Source: Bacteroidota bacterium
GTDB taxonomy: Bacteria; Bacteroidota; Bacteroidia; M30B66
Reading direction: 5' to 3'
DNA: 64,000 bases
NCBI GenBank assembly: GCA_027490225.1
Contig: JAIXYK010000040.1
Location: 1-64,000, forward strand
In this document: in pieces, positions 49,216 to 58,422 of the stretch
How positions within the stretch are numbered: the stretch's first letter is position 1
How the letters are laid out: each line of letters begins with the position of its first letter
Translations under genes and position numbers: made by a program
The notes under the pieces: model-generated
What the model saw: only the letters and a program-made list of their open reading frames with translations
What the model was told of the DNA's origin: nothing
The model's database searches: none

Positions 49216-50264
49216 TATCTTGGAACTTCAATAGATTCGATAATTCTTTTGATTACTTTGAAAGTATCAACTCCTTCCATTTCTTTTTCAGGCATTAATT
49301 GCACCCTGTGATTTAAAACAGGAAAAGCTACAAATTTTATATCATCCGGAGTTACAAAAGATCTTCCATTAATTGCTGCATAAGCTTTTGAAGATTTTAA
49401 AATTGCAAGCGATGCCCGAGGTGAAGCGCCAAGAAACAAATCAGCATCGTTTCTTGTTTGAACGACGATTGCAGCTATGTAGTCAATTAACTCATCTTTA
49501 ATAAATACCTTTTCAACCAGCCCTTTAATTTCAGCTATTTTTTCAGGATTTAATATTTTTTTAACATCATTTAATTTCGAATTTTTAAAATCATTGCTAA
49601 ACCTTCGCAAAATCTTTTTTTCATCTTCTAAATGAGGATATGTAATTTGAATTCGGAACAAAAAACGGTCTAATTGTGCTTCCGGCAACCTATAAGTTCC
49701 TTCTTGTTCAATTGGATTTTGCGTTGCTAAAACCAAAAAGGGATTTTCTAGTTGATATGTAATTCCATCTACACTTATTTGTTGTTCTTCCATTACCTCA
49801 AATAATGCAGCTTGGGTTTTTGCAGGTGCTCTATTTATCTCATCAATCAATACTACATTTGAAAAAACAGGACCTTTATTAAAAGTAAATTCTGAAGTTT
49901 TTAAGTTAAAAATACTTGTTCCCGTTACATCACTTGGCATCAAATCGGGAGTAAACTGAATACGCGAATAATCCAGTTGAAGGCATTTTGCTAAAATTTT
50001 GGCAGAAAGAGTTTTTGCAATTCCAGGAACACCTTCAATCAACATATGTCCACCAGCAAACATTCCTGTAAGCATATATGTTATCAAGTTCTGCTGACCA
50101 ACAAGTACATTTGAAAACTCTGTCTTTATTGCTTCTGCTGCATTTTTTACAGGTAAAACCTCTTCGTCAGGTAAATAGCTTTTATGTTCTGTAGGAATTG
50201 TTGTTATAATCTGTTCGGGATTATTCCTATTTTCCTGTTCTTGATTAATTTCTAATTCATTCAT
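49215..50264 (-). CDS. MoxR-family AAA+ ATPase
   Basis: Chaperone-like ATPase of the MoxR group, 349 residues. Walker A appears in variant form as EGVPGIAKTLSAKILA, Walker B is VVLIDEINRAPAKTQAALFEVMEE, sensor 1 is LVLATQNPIEQEGTYRLPEAQLDRFLF, and sensor 2 is LGASPRASLAIL. Such proteins remodel partner proteins with VWA/DUF58 domains, here encoded directly downstream. Four-base overlap with the preceding DUF4350 gene. Confidence 0.95.
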   Translation of the reverse strand: MNELEINQEQENRNNPEQIITTIPTEHKSYLPDEEVLPVKNAAEAIKTEFSNVLVGQQNLITYMLTGMFAGGHMLIEGVPGIAKTLSAKILAKCLQLDYSRIQFTPDLMPSDVTGTSIFNLKTSEFTFNKGPVFSNVVLIDEINRAPAKTQAALFEVMEEQQISVDGITYQLENPFLVLATQNPIEQEGTYRLPEAQLDRFLFRIQITYPHLEDEKKILRRFSNDFKNSKLNDVKKILNPEKIAEIKGLVEKVFIKDELIDYIAAIVVQTRNDADLFLGASPRASLAILKSSKAYAAINGRSFVTPDDIKFVAFPVLNHRVQLMPEKEMEGVDTFKVIKRIIESIEVPR

Positions 50265-51526
50265 TTTTTAGAGGTGTTTAAAAATTTACTGATAAGTTTA
50301 TAAAATTCAATTGCTTGATTGTCTTCTAATTCGACGTAATTAATCAATAAATCGTATTTATTTTTAATTGCTTGAATATCTTCTTTGTTTACTCCTGATT
50401 TAATAGATAATTGAGTGATGGCATCCTCATTTAATTCTGTTGCATAAATTCTGTATTTTTCTCGGATATACAGCAATAAATAGCGCATCTGATGTCTAAT
50501 TAATGATGGATGATTTTTTTGAAGAAATTGCAAACGACCAATAGTATTTACAAATTCAAGCGAACTATTATTTAAAGGTTCAATAACTTTAATGGCTTTT
50601 TGTTGTCTTTTAATGCCAATTAAAAGATAACTCAATAACAAAAGTATGAAAGTATACCAGGCCCATCTTAGCGCTTCATTATTAAGGATAAAGCTTAGAG
50701 GGCTTTTACCAGTGCCACTTCCATTATTTTGATATTGATTTTTTTGCCAAGAAAGGGCATATTGGTCTAAAACAATATCACCTTCAGGTAAATAACTCAA
50801 AACCTTGGCAACATATTCAGCTCTATCTGCATGAATAAGATGATAGTTAGAAAAGAATAGTGGATTGGTATGATAAAAAATGCGCCCCTTACCAAGTTTT
50901 AAGGAGCAGAAATTCACATAACCTGTTTCAAGAAAGCCTAGCGCTTCTAAATTACTTCCTGTTTCAAATTGATTTCCATTTAAATGTTTCCAGTAATGTT
51001 CAGCTTTTTTATCTGCATTTTGGTAATGGAAATTATAACTTTCAGTTCTTTTTAAACTCGAACTATAAAAATTGGAAGTAATATTGGAGTCGTTGATGTC
51101 AAATCTATGGTTCCATTCCAAAGGATAAAAAGTGTTGAATTTAAATATGCTATCAATTTTTTCAGGTAACTCAGTTGCAATAATTAATGCTGTATTTCCT
51201 TTTTCAATCCAATGGATAAGTGAATCTGAATTTCTGTTATTCAAATACATTACTTGACCAAGAAAAATAAAGTTTGATGGTCCTTTTTTTATGTCAGGAA
51301 GACCTGTTTTTAAATAAGATTTTTTATTGATATTAAATTCATGTTTTGGAAAATAATCATCTAATAGATTTGAAAAAATATAACCTCCATAAGGCTCGAT
51401 ATCGCTGGCCTTATAAGATTCAGACCAGTCAAATTTGTTATTATTTCTATTTAAATAAACAAAATAGATAATTAATCCAATTACTAAAGTTATTACAAAA
51501 GTTATGATAAGTCCCTTTCCCTTCAT
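50261..51526 (-). CDS. DUF4350 domain membrane protein
   Basis: A 421-residue protein with one N-terminal membrane segment (about residues 6-25) and another near residue 290 (WAWYTFILLLLSYLLIGI). The extracytoplasmic part contains DIEPYGGYIFSNLLDDYFPKH and GKGRIFYHTNPLFFSNYHLI, typical of the DUF4350 family found beside MoxR genes in Bacteroidota. The cytoplasmic tail is mostly helical. The role is unknown but tied by context to the MoxR system. It overlaps both neighbours by 4 bases. Confidence 0.85.
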   Translation of the reverse strand: MKGKGLIITFVITLVIGLIIYFVYLNRNNNKFDWSESYKASDIEPYGGYIFSNLLDDYFPKHEFNINKKSYLKTGLPDIKKGPSNFIFLGQVMYLNNRNSDSLIHWIEKGNTALIIATELPEKIDSIFKFNTFYPLEWNHRFDINDSNITSNFYSSSLKRTESYNFHYQNADKKAEHYWKHLNGNQFETGSNLEALGFLETGYVNFCSLKLGKGRIFYHTNPLFFSNYHLIHADRAEYVAKVLSYLPEGDIVLDQYALSWQKNQYQNNGSGTGKSPLSFILNNEALRWAWYTFILLLLSYLLIGIKRQQKAIKVIEPLNNSSLEFVNTIGRLQFLQKNHPSLIRHQMRYLLLYIREKYRIYATELNEDAITQLSIKSGVNKEDIQAIKNKYDLLINYVELEDNQAIEFYKLISKFLNTSKK

Positions 51527-52326
51527 AGAGCATTCTTTTTTTCAACCTCAAAGGGCTTCACATTACTTATGAATTCTTTAAAATTCATTTCAATTAATGT
51601 AAACTTGTTAAAATCAATTTTTCTTTTGCCAAACCAAGAATATTCAAAATGTAAGGTAAGTTCAGAAAATCTATCATAATAAATTGTAGTAAATAATTCA
51701 TTACAATAGCTAGCATTCGTTTTGTCTTTTTTCCAAATTATCCATTTATTAATATACAATGTTGCAATAGATTTTAGATAATACAACCGAATGGCAAGAC
51801 TAAAATTTTCTTCTTTAATCGCTTCTTGTATTTTTAAGTCAATAACATCAATTGGTTTTTCGGTTTTATCTAAATCAATTATATTCCAATTATCTTCATC
51901 AATAACCCTCGTGTTTTTTGTATTTTGTTTTAAAATTAATATGATTATCAATATTAAAGCAAAGGCAACAACAATAATAAGAATTACTTGAAAAATTCCC
52001 AGATAACTTTTGCTTTCAGGTGGCTTAAAGTTATATTTTGATATTTCTTTTTCTTTTTCTTTTTTAATTATTTTTTCGTTGTAATTAAAACCATTAATAG
52101 TTTTTTCATATTTCTCCTTATCAAAATTCCTAGTTTTTGTGTTGGTTTGATTTTGCTGTGCCGCATCATTTTCTGAGAATATTACAGCTTCTATTGCAGG
52201 AGCTACACTAATGGAATCAGAAACAACTTCTTCAATATATTCGGCAATAGAATCGGAAGACTCTTCAGAATTTTGTGAAAAACACCTTAAACTAATCAAT
52301 AAGAAAAAAAACAAAAAACGACTCAT
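51523..52326 (-). CDS. DUF4129 domain membrane protein
   Basis: A 267-residue protein with a signal-like N-terminus, a Lys/Glu-rich linker, one membrane segment (about residues 113-132, IFQVILIIVVAFALILII) and a C-terminal DUF4129 domain (FSLAIRLYYLKSIATLYINKW ... LTLHFEYSWFGKRKIDF). DUF4129 proteins occur next to MoxR, DUF58 and DUF4350 genes across several phyla. The function is unknown. Overlaps SpoIIM-like and DUF4350 genes by 4 bases each. Confidence 0.85.
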   Translation of the reverse strand: MSRFLFFFLLISLRCFSQNSEESSDSIAEYIEEVVSDSISVAPAIEAVIFSENDAAQQNQTNTKTRNFDKEKYEKTINGFNYNEKIIKKEKEKEISKYNFKPPESKSYLGIFQVILIIVVAFALILIIILILKQNTKNTRVIDEDNWNIIDLDKTEKPIDVIDLKIQEAIKEENFSLAIRLYYLKSIATLYINKWIIWKKDKTNASYCNELFTTIYYDRFSELTLHFEYSWFGKRKIDFNKFTLIEMNFKEFISNVKPFEVEKKNAL

Positions 52327-54140
52327 TCTACATTAACAAGTTGGTGTGAAATTAATTTTTCTTTTAATCCTTTTGCTTCTTTAATCTCTATAACAGAATA
52401 ATAATGAATAGCATAACCTGCTAAAAGAACAGGAATAAAAAATAAAATCCCAGCTGCATTTGGCAACAAAGAAATGAAACCTTTTAACCAAATATAATTT
52501 TTGCCTTCTGTATTAATTAACCATTCTAACATAGATAAATTTAATAAGCTTGATGCAGCATTTATTAATAACATCCATAAGTATCCTATTATTACCATTG
52601 CAGTATAGAATCCATATAAGTTTAAAAAACCAACTAAGAATAACTGCCACGTTGTTTTCAAAGCCTGCAATACCGGCTCATTGGAAAGTTGAACGCCAAT
52701 AGTTAGAAATAGAAGTACAGGAAATAAGAAGAAAAGAAAAACAGTGCCGATGTAATCTGGAATCATCAACGCAAAAAATAAGGAAGAAATAATCCATGTT
52801 GCGAAGAATTTTCCAAATGTACTATTCTTTTTAAATTGAATTTCTTCAGGATTTAATTTTTCATTTCTTCTCCAATAATATCCAAAAAAAGTTGAAAGCA
52901 AAGTAAATGCAGTAACATAATATAAGTAAATTAATGGAAAATTTAATAATCCACTCATTGGTAAATTACCAATTAGACCTCTAATATAATCCTCTTCTGG
53001 GTTAATAAAATATAACTGGGCAAAACAAAAAGCAATGGAAATAGATACAATTGGAAAAATTAGTTTACCTATGATTTGGTTGAATACCGTGAATGATTCT
53101 CCAAAAATTTGACCAGCATTTTTTATTGTTTCGAAGGAAAATTCAAAGATTTTGCTGCTAGGAATACGCGCATCATTTAATCTGAAAGGAATTCCTTTCT
53201 TGCCAATTTTTTTAGGAAGCCAATAAAAATAAGCGAGTATTAAAATAAACTCAGATAGAATTATTATAAACCTAATAACATCGTTTAATTCAGTTAATCT
53301 GGTAATAAATCCTTCAATTAACCCTGCAACAATAAAAATAGGACTAATTCCAATCATTATTTTTATAGCTGATCTTGCAGATATTCTAAGAGCTTGCATT
53401 CTGGTGAAAGTTCCGGGAAGTACAATACCTTTTCCCATTACTAAACCGGCTCCTCCAGCTAAAATGATGGCTGAAATCTCTAAAGCTCCATGCATCCAAA
53501 TTGTCAAAGCTGATTCCACAAAAAGCCCTTTTTCAATAAAAAAATACTGAAAAACCCCAACCATTATTCCATTGTATACCATTATTCCTATGGTGCCAAT
53601 TGCAGCAAATAAACCAAAAATGAAAGTTCTGTAAGCCACCATCAGGTTATTTATGGTGATGCCTAAAAACATATTTACTCCATTTCCATCTTTGTAAACT
53701 GCCATTGGATCGCCATTGCTAATATTGGTTTCAGTCATTTGTATATAACTGTTACCTAATATTGAAGCGCAAAAATTAGGGTCGAAAATGCTAGACACCA
53801 CTCCTAATGCCATTGAAAGTATAAAAATGATAAGAGAAAGGCGCAATTCTTTGCGTGATAAATATAAAATTTCGGGTAAATCCTGTTTCCAGAAAAAGGT
53901 AAATTTCTTCTTTTGATTTAATGTATTACGATATAAGCTTCCGAAGACCTTTTGAGTTAATTGATTCAAATAAACTCTTACAACTCGGTTTTTATAAAAA
54001 GTTCTGGCATAAGACAAATCATCGGCTACTTGAATAAACAACTCACTCAGGCGATCAGGATCTTTGTTTGTCTGCTCAAGTTGTTGCTCGAGCTCTTCCC
54101 ATTTTTTTCGGTTTTGTTCTATAAACCGAGTTTCTTTCAT
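52323..54140 (-). CDS. SpoIIM-like (stage II sporulation M) protein with extra C-terminal membrane domain
   Basis: A 605-residue polytopic membrane protein. The N-terminal third (MKETRFIEQNRKKWEELEQQL, then AYRTFIFGLFAAIGTIGIMVYNGIMVG and WMHGALEISAIILAGGAGLVMGKG) matches the SpoIIM/DUF95 family, whose Bacteroidota members are usually about 320 residues. Here a further 270 residues with about six membrane segments follow, as if a separate membrane protein had been fused. In non-sporulating bacteria SpoIIM homologues accompany MoxR clusters. It is the first gene of this operon and divergent from an RDD protein, with 52 bases between the starts. Confidence 0.87.
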   Translation of the reverse strand: MKETRFIEQNRKKWEELEQQLEQTNKDPDRLSELFIQVADDLSYARTFYKNRVVRVYLNQLTQKVFGSLYRNTLNQKKKFTFFWKQDLPEILYLSRKELRLSLIIFILSMALGVVSSIFDPNFCASILGNSYIQMTETNISNGDPMAVYKDGNGVNMFLGITINNLMVAYRTFIFGLFAAIGTIGIMVYNGIMVGVFQYFFIEKGLFVESALTIWMHGALEISAIILAGGAGLVMGKGIVLPGTFTRMQALRISARSAIKIMIGISPIFIVAGLIEGFITRLTELNDVIRFIIILSEFILILAYFYWLPKKIGKKGIPFRLNDARIPSSKIFEFSFETIKNAGQIFGESFTVFNQIIGKLIFPIVSISIAFCFAQLYFINPEEDYIRGLIGNLPMSGLLNFPLIYLYYVTAFTLLSTFFGYYWRRNEKLNPEEIQFKKNSTFGKFFATWIISSLFFALMIPDYIGTVFLFFLFPVLLFLTIGVQLSNEPVLQALKTTWQLFLVGFLNLYGFYTAMVIIGYLWMLLINAASSLLNLSMLEWLINTEGKNYIWLKGFISLLPNAAGILFFIPVLLAGYAIHYYSVIEIKEAKGLKEKLISHQLVNVE

Positions 54141-54192
54141 ATTGTTATGGTGTATATTCGTTCCCGAAAATACGTTTAATTTAATTGCAAGT

Positions 54193-54924
54193 ATGCGTAG
54201 GATTGAAATTATTACACCTCAAAATGTTCCCATTCAATATCAACTAGCTAATGTTAGAGAAAGGGCCATTTCATTTATGCTGGACATGATCATTCTATTC
54301 ATTTCTCTTTTGTTTTTTTTTCTTTTATTACAGACTCTAGGCAGCGATGACTCTCAACAAATAATATACTTGGCTGTATTGATGCCAATATTTTTGTTTT
54401 ACAGCTTTGCATTTGAACTTTTTTTAAATGGACAAAGTCCAGGTAAAAAGGTAATGGGTTTGAGAATAGTAAAATTGTCGGGTGCAGATTTATCTATTTC
54501 TGATTATACTTTGCGATGGGCTTTCAGATGGATTGATATTTGGGGCTCACTGGGAGCTATTGCAGCATTGAAAGTAAGTGCATCTCATAATGGACAAAGG
54601 ATTGGAGATTTGTTGGCAGATACTTCCGTAATAAAAATAAAACCCGATTTTAATGTTACATTAAGTGATTTACTTTCGATTAAAACTGTTGACACAACCA
54701 CAATTGAATTTTCAAACATTGTTAGTTTTAGTGATAATGAAATGCTATTAATTAAACAGCTAATAGATAGGCAAAAAAAGTATCCGAATGAAGCACACAA
54801 TCAATTAATTAAAGATGCTGCAAGAGGAGTTGCTACACGTTTGGGTTTAGAAAAATACCCAGGCGATGCAAGGGAGTTTTTAAGCAAAACCTTGAACGAA
54901 TACGTTGCAATTACAAGGTCTTAG
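54193..54924 (+). CDS. RDD family membrane protein
   Basis: A 243-residue protein with the RDD domain: ANVRERAISFMLDMIILFISLLFFFLLL (the Arg and first Asp), a second membrane helix, then GQSPGKKVMGLRIVKL and a third segment RWAFRWIDIW (the later Asp). The remaining soluble tail is acidic and helical. I choose ATG 54193 (MRRIEIITPQNVPIQYQLA); the ORF track extends upstream into a Cys- and Ser-rich segment overlapping the SpoIIM gene on the other strand, which is not protein-like. The gene is divergent from the SpoIIM/MoxR operon and commonly accompanies it. Confidence 0.88.
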   Translation: MRRIEIITPQNVPIQYQLANVRERAISFMLDMIILFISLLFFFLLLQTLGSDDSQQIIYLAVLMPIFLFYSFAFELFLNGQSPGKKVMGLRIVKLSGADLSISDYTLRWAFRWIDIWGSLGAIAALKVSASHNGQRIGDLLADTSVIKIKPDFNVTLSDLLSIKTVDTTTIEFSNIVSFSDNEMLLIKQLIDRQKKYPNEAHNQLIKDAARGVATRLGLEKYPGDAREFLSKTLNEYVAITRS

Positions 54925-54935
54925 ATTTCAATTTT

Positions 54936-57236
54936 TTAAAATTTCAAATTCACACCTATACTTGGTAGTATTGGTAATTGATTGATTCTTTCGAAAAGTA
55001 CCCTGTTAAAATAAAATATATTCTCTCTATTATAAGTATTTGTAACACCTGCAGTGAATTCAAACATACTTCTATCACCTACAGGAAGGGTTTTCTTTAA
55101 ATTGATGTCTAAACGATGGTACTGAGGAAGCCTGCCTTGGTTTAATTGACCGAAAGTTGTTCCTAAAGTTCCGTTAGAAGTGGTATAGTCGCTGTTAATA
55201 TTTCCTGAAAGATTATTGTTTTCATAGAATCCCTGCGTTTGAGTAAATGGAAATCCTGAACCATAATTCCATCGTGCATTAAATTCCCAATCTAGTTTCT
55301 TACCAAAATTGTATGAGAATACTAAGTTTACGTTGTGTCTTCTATCCCAAACAGGAGCATAATCTATCAACTCATCTTCACGTGTAACTTTCATTAATGA
55401 ATAAACCGCCCAGACATATAACCTTTTAAATTCGTATTTTAATAGAAAATCAATTCCTTGCGATTTTCCTCTTTCCATTACAAAATCCTTTTTATAAATA
55501 TCTGCAATGGCTTCATTATCTTGGTTATCGTCGTATAATTTGTTTCTATTTATATTTGTTAACTGATTGAAATTGAAATAATAGCCCTCTACATTTAACT
55601 TTAAGTTTTTGGTGAAATTTGCTTCAAAACCTGCTATCAAGTGTCTTGCTTTTTGAAGTTTACTTGTTACATCTTCACCTTTAAAACTTGTAGGTGAGTT
55701 ATCTGGTGCTGAAAGGAATCCATAAAAAAGATTTACAACATCTCTGTCAGAAACTGCTGCGATAAGATTTTGGCTATACAATCCAGCAGCTAATTTCAGC
55801 CTAAAATTATCAGTTACATTTAATTTCATTCCAATGCGTGGCTCTGGCGAGAATTCTCCCAATGATGCATAATAATGACCTCTGATGCTTGGTTCTAAAA
55901 TTAAATTACCAATAATTGCTTTGTATTTTAAGAATCCTGCAAGTTCAGTGTTGTTTTCATTCTGCTCTATCTTTCTATTTAAATCATTGTAAAAAGTATA
56001 ATTGGTGGTAAGTCCAATTGCTTCAAAACCATAGGTAACCTCATTCTTGCCAATAAAATATTTAAAGTTGATTCCAAAATTAAATCCATCAATTTTACTA
56101 TTGTTGTCATTTTTATTTGCCTGTTTTAGGTTGATAGCATAGCTGGAATAGCTAAACGCTCCATCAATTAAAACGCTTGAGCTATTTGGTATTAATACGA
56201 AATTACTTCCTACACCAGATGACTTCCAACTTAAATCTTGTAAACTTTGGTAAGTTACTTTATCTGTGAAATTAAAACCTGAAATATTTAATTTGCTTCC
56301 ATTGTCTCCGTAAAATGAAAGTTTTCCATATAAATCTCTAAAGTTAAATGGCAACCCCGCAGTATCTACATAAGGATAGAATACCTTAGAACTTTGCTTT
56401 AAGTAACTGGTTCTTGCGCTTAAAATGTAAGATGAAGAACCACCTTTTCCCTCTTTAAATTTGCTTAATGGACCTTCAAGTTGAAGTTTCGATACAAATG
56501 GACTAACAGAAACTTTACCTCCAATTTGTTTTTTATCTCCATCTTTGGTAGTAATTTTCATGATTGAAGAAACTCTTCCGCCATACTCAGCGCCAAAACC
56601 ACCAGTATATACATCGGCATTTCTAATAATATCTGTATCAAAAACTGAGAATAGACCGATGGAATGGAATGGATTGTAAATGATCATTCCATCTAACAAT
56701 ACTTTGTTTTGAATAGGCGCTCCTCCGCGAATATACAATTGTCCTCCTTGGTCACCCGTAAAAGTTACACCAGGAAGCACTTGTAAATACTGCGCTAAAT
56801 CAGGTTCAGCTCCTACAGTAGGTAATTTGTTTATTTCTTTAGAAGTGATGGTTGTTACAGAAGTACCAACTTTGGTGCGTTCTTCTTCTTTGTCACCCCG
56901 AACTTCAAATTCTTTTAATTGTAATTGTCTTGGATTTGCGTATAAATTCTGATTCAAAAGCTGCCCAGCTTTCAATGATATTTTAATAGAAATGCTATCG
57001 AAACCAGAAGATGTAAATAGCAAAGTATAATTACCTTCCGGAATTTTAGAAATGGCATAAAATCCATTTACATCTGTTGGTCCTCCAAATTGAGTTCCTT
57101 TTAAATATACATTGTTGAATATAATTGGTTCCCCATTATCTTTATTGTAGAGGAAACCACGCACCGTAGCAGTTTGAGAAAAGGCTGAAACGCTTGAAAT
57201 CAGCAACAAGCAGAAGAGGTAAAGATTTTTAATCAT
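54936..57236 (-). CDS. TonB-dependent outer-membrane receptor
   Basis: A 766-residue outer-membrane protein. Signal peptide (residues 1-20, SAFSQ), a carboxypeptidase-regulatory-like beta-sandwich at about residues 22-105 (ATVRGFLYNKDNGEPI), the plug domain (about 120-230, with LPGVTFTGDQGGQLYIRGG and NKVLLDGMIIYNPFH), and a beta-barrel ending in ILPSIGVNLKF. There is no SusD gene next to it, so it is not a classical polysaccharide utilisation pair; its substrate cannot be told. It lies 76 bases downstream of cdsA on the same strand and ends 11 bases from the convergent RDD gene. Confidence 0.93.
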   Translation of the reverse strand: MIKNLYLFCLLLISSVSAFSQTATVRGFLYNKDNGEPIIFNNVYLKGTQFGGPTDVNGFYAISKIPEGNYTLLFTSSGFDSISIKISLKAGQLLNQNLYANPRQLQLKEFEVRGDKEEERTKVGTSVTTITSKEINKLPTVGAEPDLAQYLQVLPGVTFTGDQGGQLYIRGGAPIQNKVLLDGMIIYNPFHSIGLFSVFDTDIIRNADVYTGGFGAEYGGRVSSIMKITTKDGDKKQIGGKVSVSPFVSKLQLEGPLSKFKEGKGGSSSYILSARTSYLKQSSKVFYPYVDTAGLPFNFRDLYGKLSFYGDNGSKLNISGFNFTDKVTYQSLQDLSWKSSGVGSNFVLIPNSSSVLIDGAFSYSSYAINLKQANKNDNNSKIDGFNFGINFKYFIGKNEVTYGFEAIGLTTNYTFYNDLNRKIEQNENNTELAGFLKYKAIIGNLILEPSIRGHYYASLGEFSPEPRIGMKLNVTDNFRLKLAAGLYSQNLIAAVSDRDVVNLFYGFLSAPDNSPTSFKGEDVTSKLQKARHLIAGFEANFTKNLKLNVEGYYFNFNQLTNINRNKLYDDNQDNEAIADIYKKDFVMERGKSQGIDFLLKYEFKRLYVWAVYSLMKVTREDELIDYAPVWDRRHNVNLVFSYNFGKKLDWEFNARWNYGSGFPFTQTQGFYENNNLSGNINSDYTTSNGTLGTTFGQLNQGRLPQYHRLDINLKKTLPVGDRSMFEFTAGVTNTYNRENIFYFNRVLFERINQLPILPSIGVNLKF

Positions 57237-57312
57237 AAAATTTAATCGGGCGCAAGATATAATTAATCTATCTTGTTTAATAGAGACAAAAACATGGATT
57301 TATCGCAATAAA

Positions 57313-58149
57313 TTACACAACCAATTGCAAAATAACCCAATAAACTGGCGCTGAAAAGAAAGTAGAATCGAAACGGTCTAAAATTCCGCCATGGCCTGGT
57401 AAAATAGTTCCTGAATCTTTAATACCTGTTTGGCGTTTGAGCATAGATTCTAAAAGGTCGCCAAGTGTACCAGTAATTGACATGATTACACCTGTTATAA
57501 TCCAAGCCCATAATGGCATTGTTCCTAATTGGTAAAATGCTGCAATTCCTACTAATCCAGCTGTAATTAAGCCTCCAATAAATCCTTCTAAGGTTTTTTT
57601 GGGTGATAGGCGTTCGAACAATTTATGTTTTCCGAATGCTCTTCCAGAAAAATAAGCTCCTGTATCGCTTGCCCACATGAAGAAAAAGAAAAACAATACC
57701 CTCCAGCCATTATAATTTCCGGCATTATCCATTGAACTTATCGTTAAAAGCCCAATGGGAAGTGCTACATATATACTGCTAAAAAAAACTGCCCCTAAAT
57801 TCTCCAGACTTTTTTCTTTATTTCTAAACAATTCAATAGCAAAAAGCAATAAATAAAACCCAATAAATGAAACGAAAATCAACAGGATTTCTTTGCCAAG
57901 AAAACTTAAATCATCTCTAAACAAAGCAAAAAACAAACAGGCAACGAAAAGAGAAATGTTTCCTGCAAATACAAAGATTTTATTAGGAAAAATATTTATT
58001 TTTTGGAAGATGTTATTTAACTCATAGCTTCCAACAATTATTATAAATAGTGCAATACAAGCGAGTGCATATTCACTCCATAAAATTCCACCAATAAGTG
58101 TAACACCGAAAATAGTTCCTGTAACTATTCTTTGTTGCAAATTAGTCAT
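57313..58149 (-). CDS. cdsA: Phosphatidate cytidylyltransferase
   Basis: Makes CDP-diacylglycerol from phosphatidate and CTP, the branch point of phospholipid synthesis. Several membrane segments precede the diagnostic C-terminal signature: SDTGAYFSGRAFGKHK, SPKKTLEGFIGG, GTLGDLLESMLKRQTGIKDSG and LPGHGGILDRFDS. The length of 278 residues is normal. Its start overlaps the upstream DUF2007 gene by 8 bases. The order rsfS-ftsH-DUF2007-cdsA is a common Bacteroidota housekeeping arrangement. Confidence 0.95.
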   Translation of the reverse strand: MTNLQQRIVTGTIFGVTLIGGILWSEYALACIALFIIIVGSYELNNIFQKINIFPNKIFVFAGNISLFVACLFFALFRDDLSFLGKEILLIFVSFIGFYLLLFAIELFRNKEKSLENLGAVFFSSIYVALPIGLLTISSMDNAGNYNGWRVLFFFFFMWASDTGAYFSGRAFGKHKLFERLSPKKTLEGFIGGLITAGLVGIAAFYQLGTMPLWAWIITGVIMSITGTLGDLLESMLKRQTGIKDSGTILPGHGGILDRFDSTFFSAPVYWVILQLVV

Positions 58150-58354
58150 TCTTTTCTGTTTCTTTTATAATTTGTATGGCAAGTAAAACATCTTCTTGGG
58201 AAACAAATAACTCATATTCTGCCATCCAAGGATAAGCGGAGGAAGGTTTATCAACCACATGGGCTTCGATATTGTTGTTGATTAATATTTGTTGCAATAG
58301 ATACACTTTTGTGCTATCGCCACTATTGTAAATTGGAGTATGGTTGTCTTTCAT
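58142..58354 (-). CDS. DUF2007 domain protein (putative signal-transducing protein)
   Basis: A 70-residue protein with the DUF2007 pattern: VYLLQQILINNNIEAHVVDK near the N-terminus and an acidic ELFVSQEDVLLAIQIIKE at the end. Members are small cytosolic proteins of unknown role, sometimes fused to cyclase or zinc domains. It is coupled to cdsA by an 8-base overlap and separated from ftsH by a terminator-like hairpin. Confidence 0.85.
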   Translation of the reverse strand: MKDNHTPIYNSGDSTKVYLLQQILINNNIEAHVVDKPSSAYPWMAEYELFVSQEDVLLAIQIIKETEKND

Positions 58355-58372
58355 AAGTAACGAAGCTAGATA

Positions 58373-58404
58373 AAAAAAGCGACTTTTAAGGGTCGCTTTT
58401 TTTT
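58373..58404. terminator. Bidirectional intrinsic terminator between ftsH and DUF2007
   Basis: AAAAAAAGCGAC and GTCGCTTTTTTTT form a stem around TTTTAAGG, with A/T runs on both sides. It lies 18 bases after the ftsH stop on the minus strand, so ftsH is probably terminated here in part, with the downstream DUF2007-cdsA pair read through or separately promoted. Confidence 0.85.
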
Positions 58405-58422
58405 AATTTCACAAGAAGGGAA

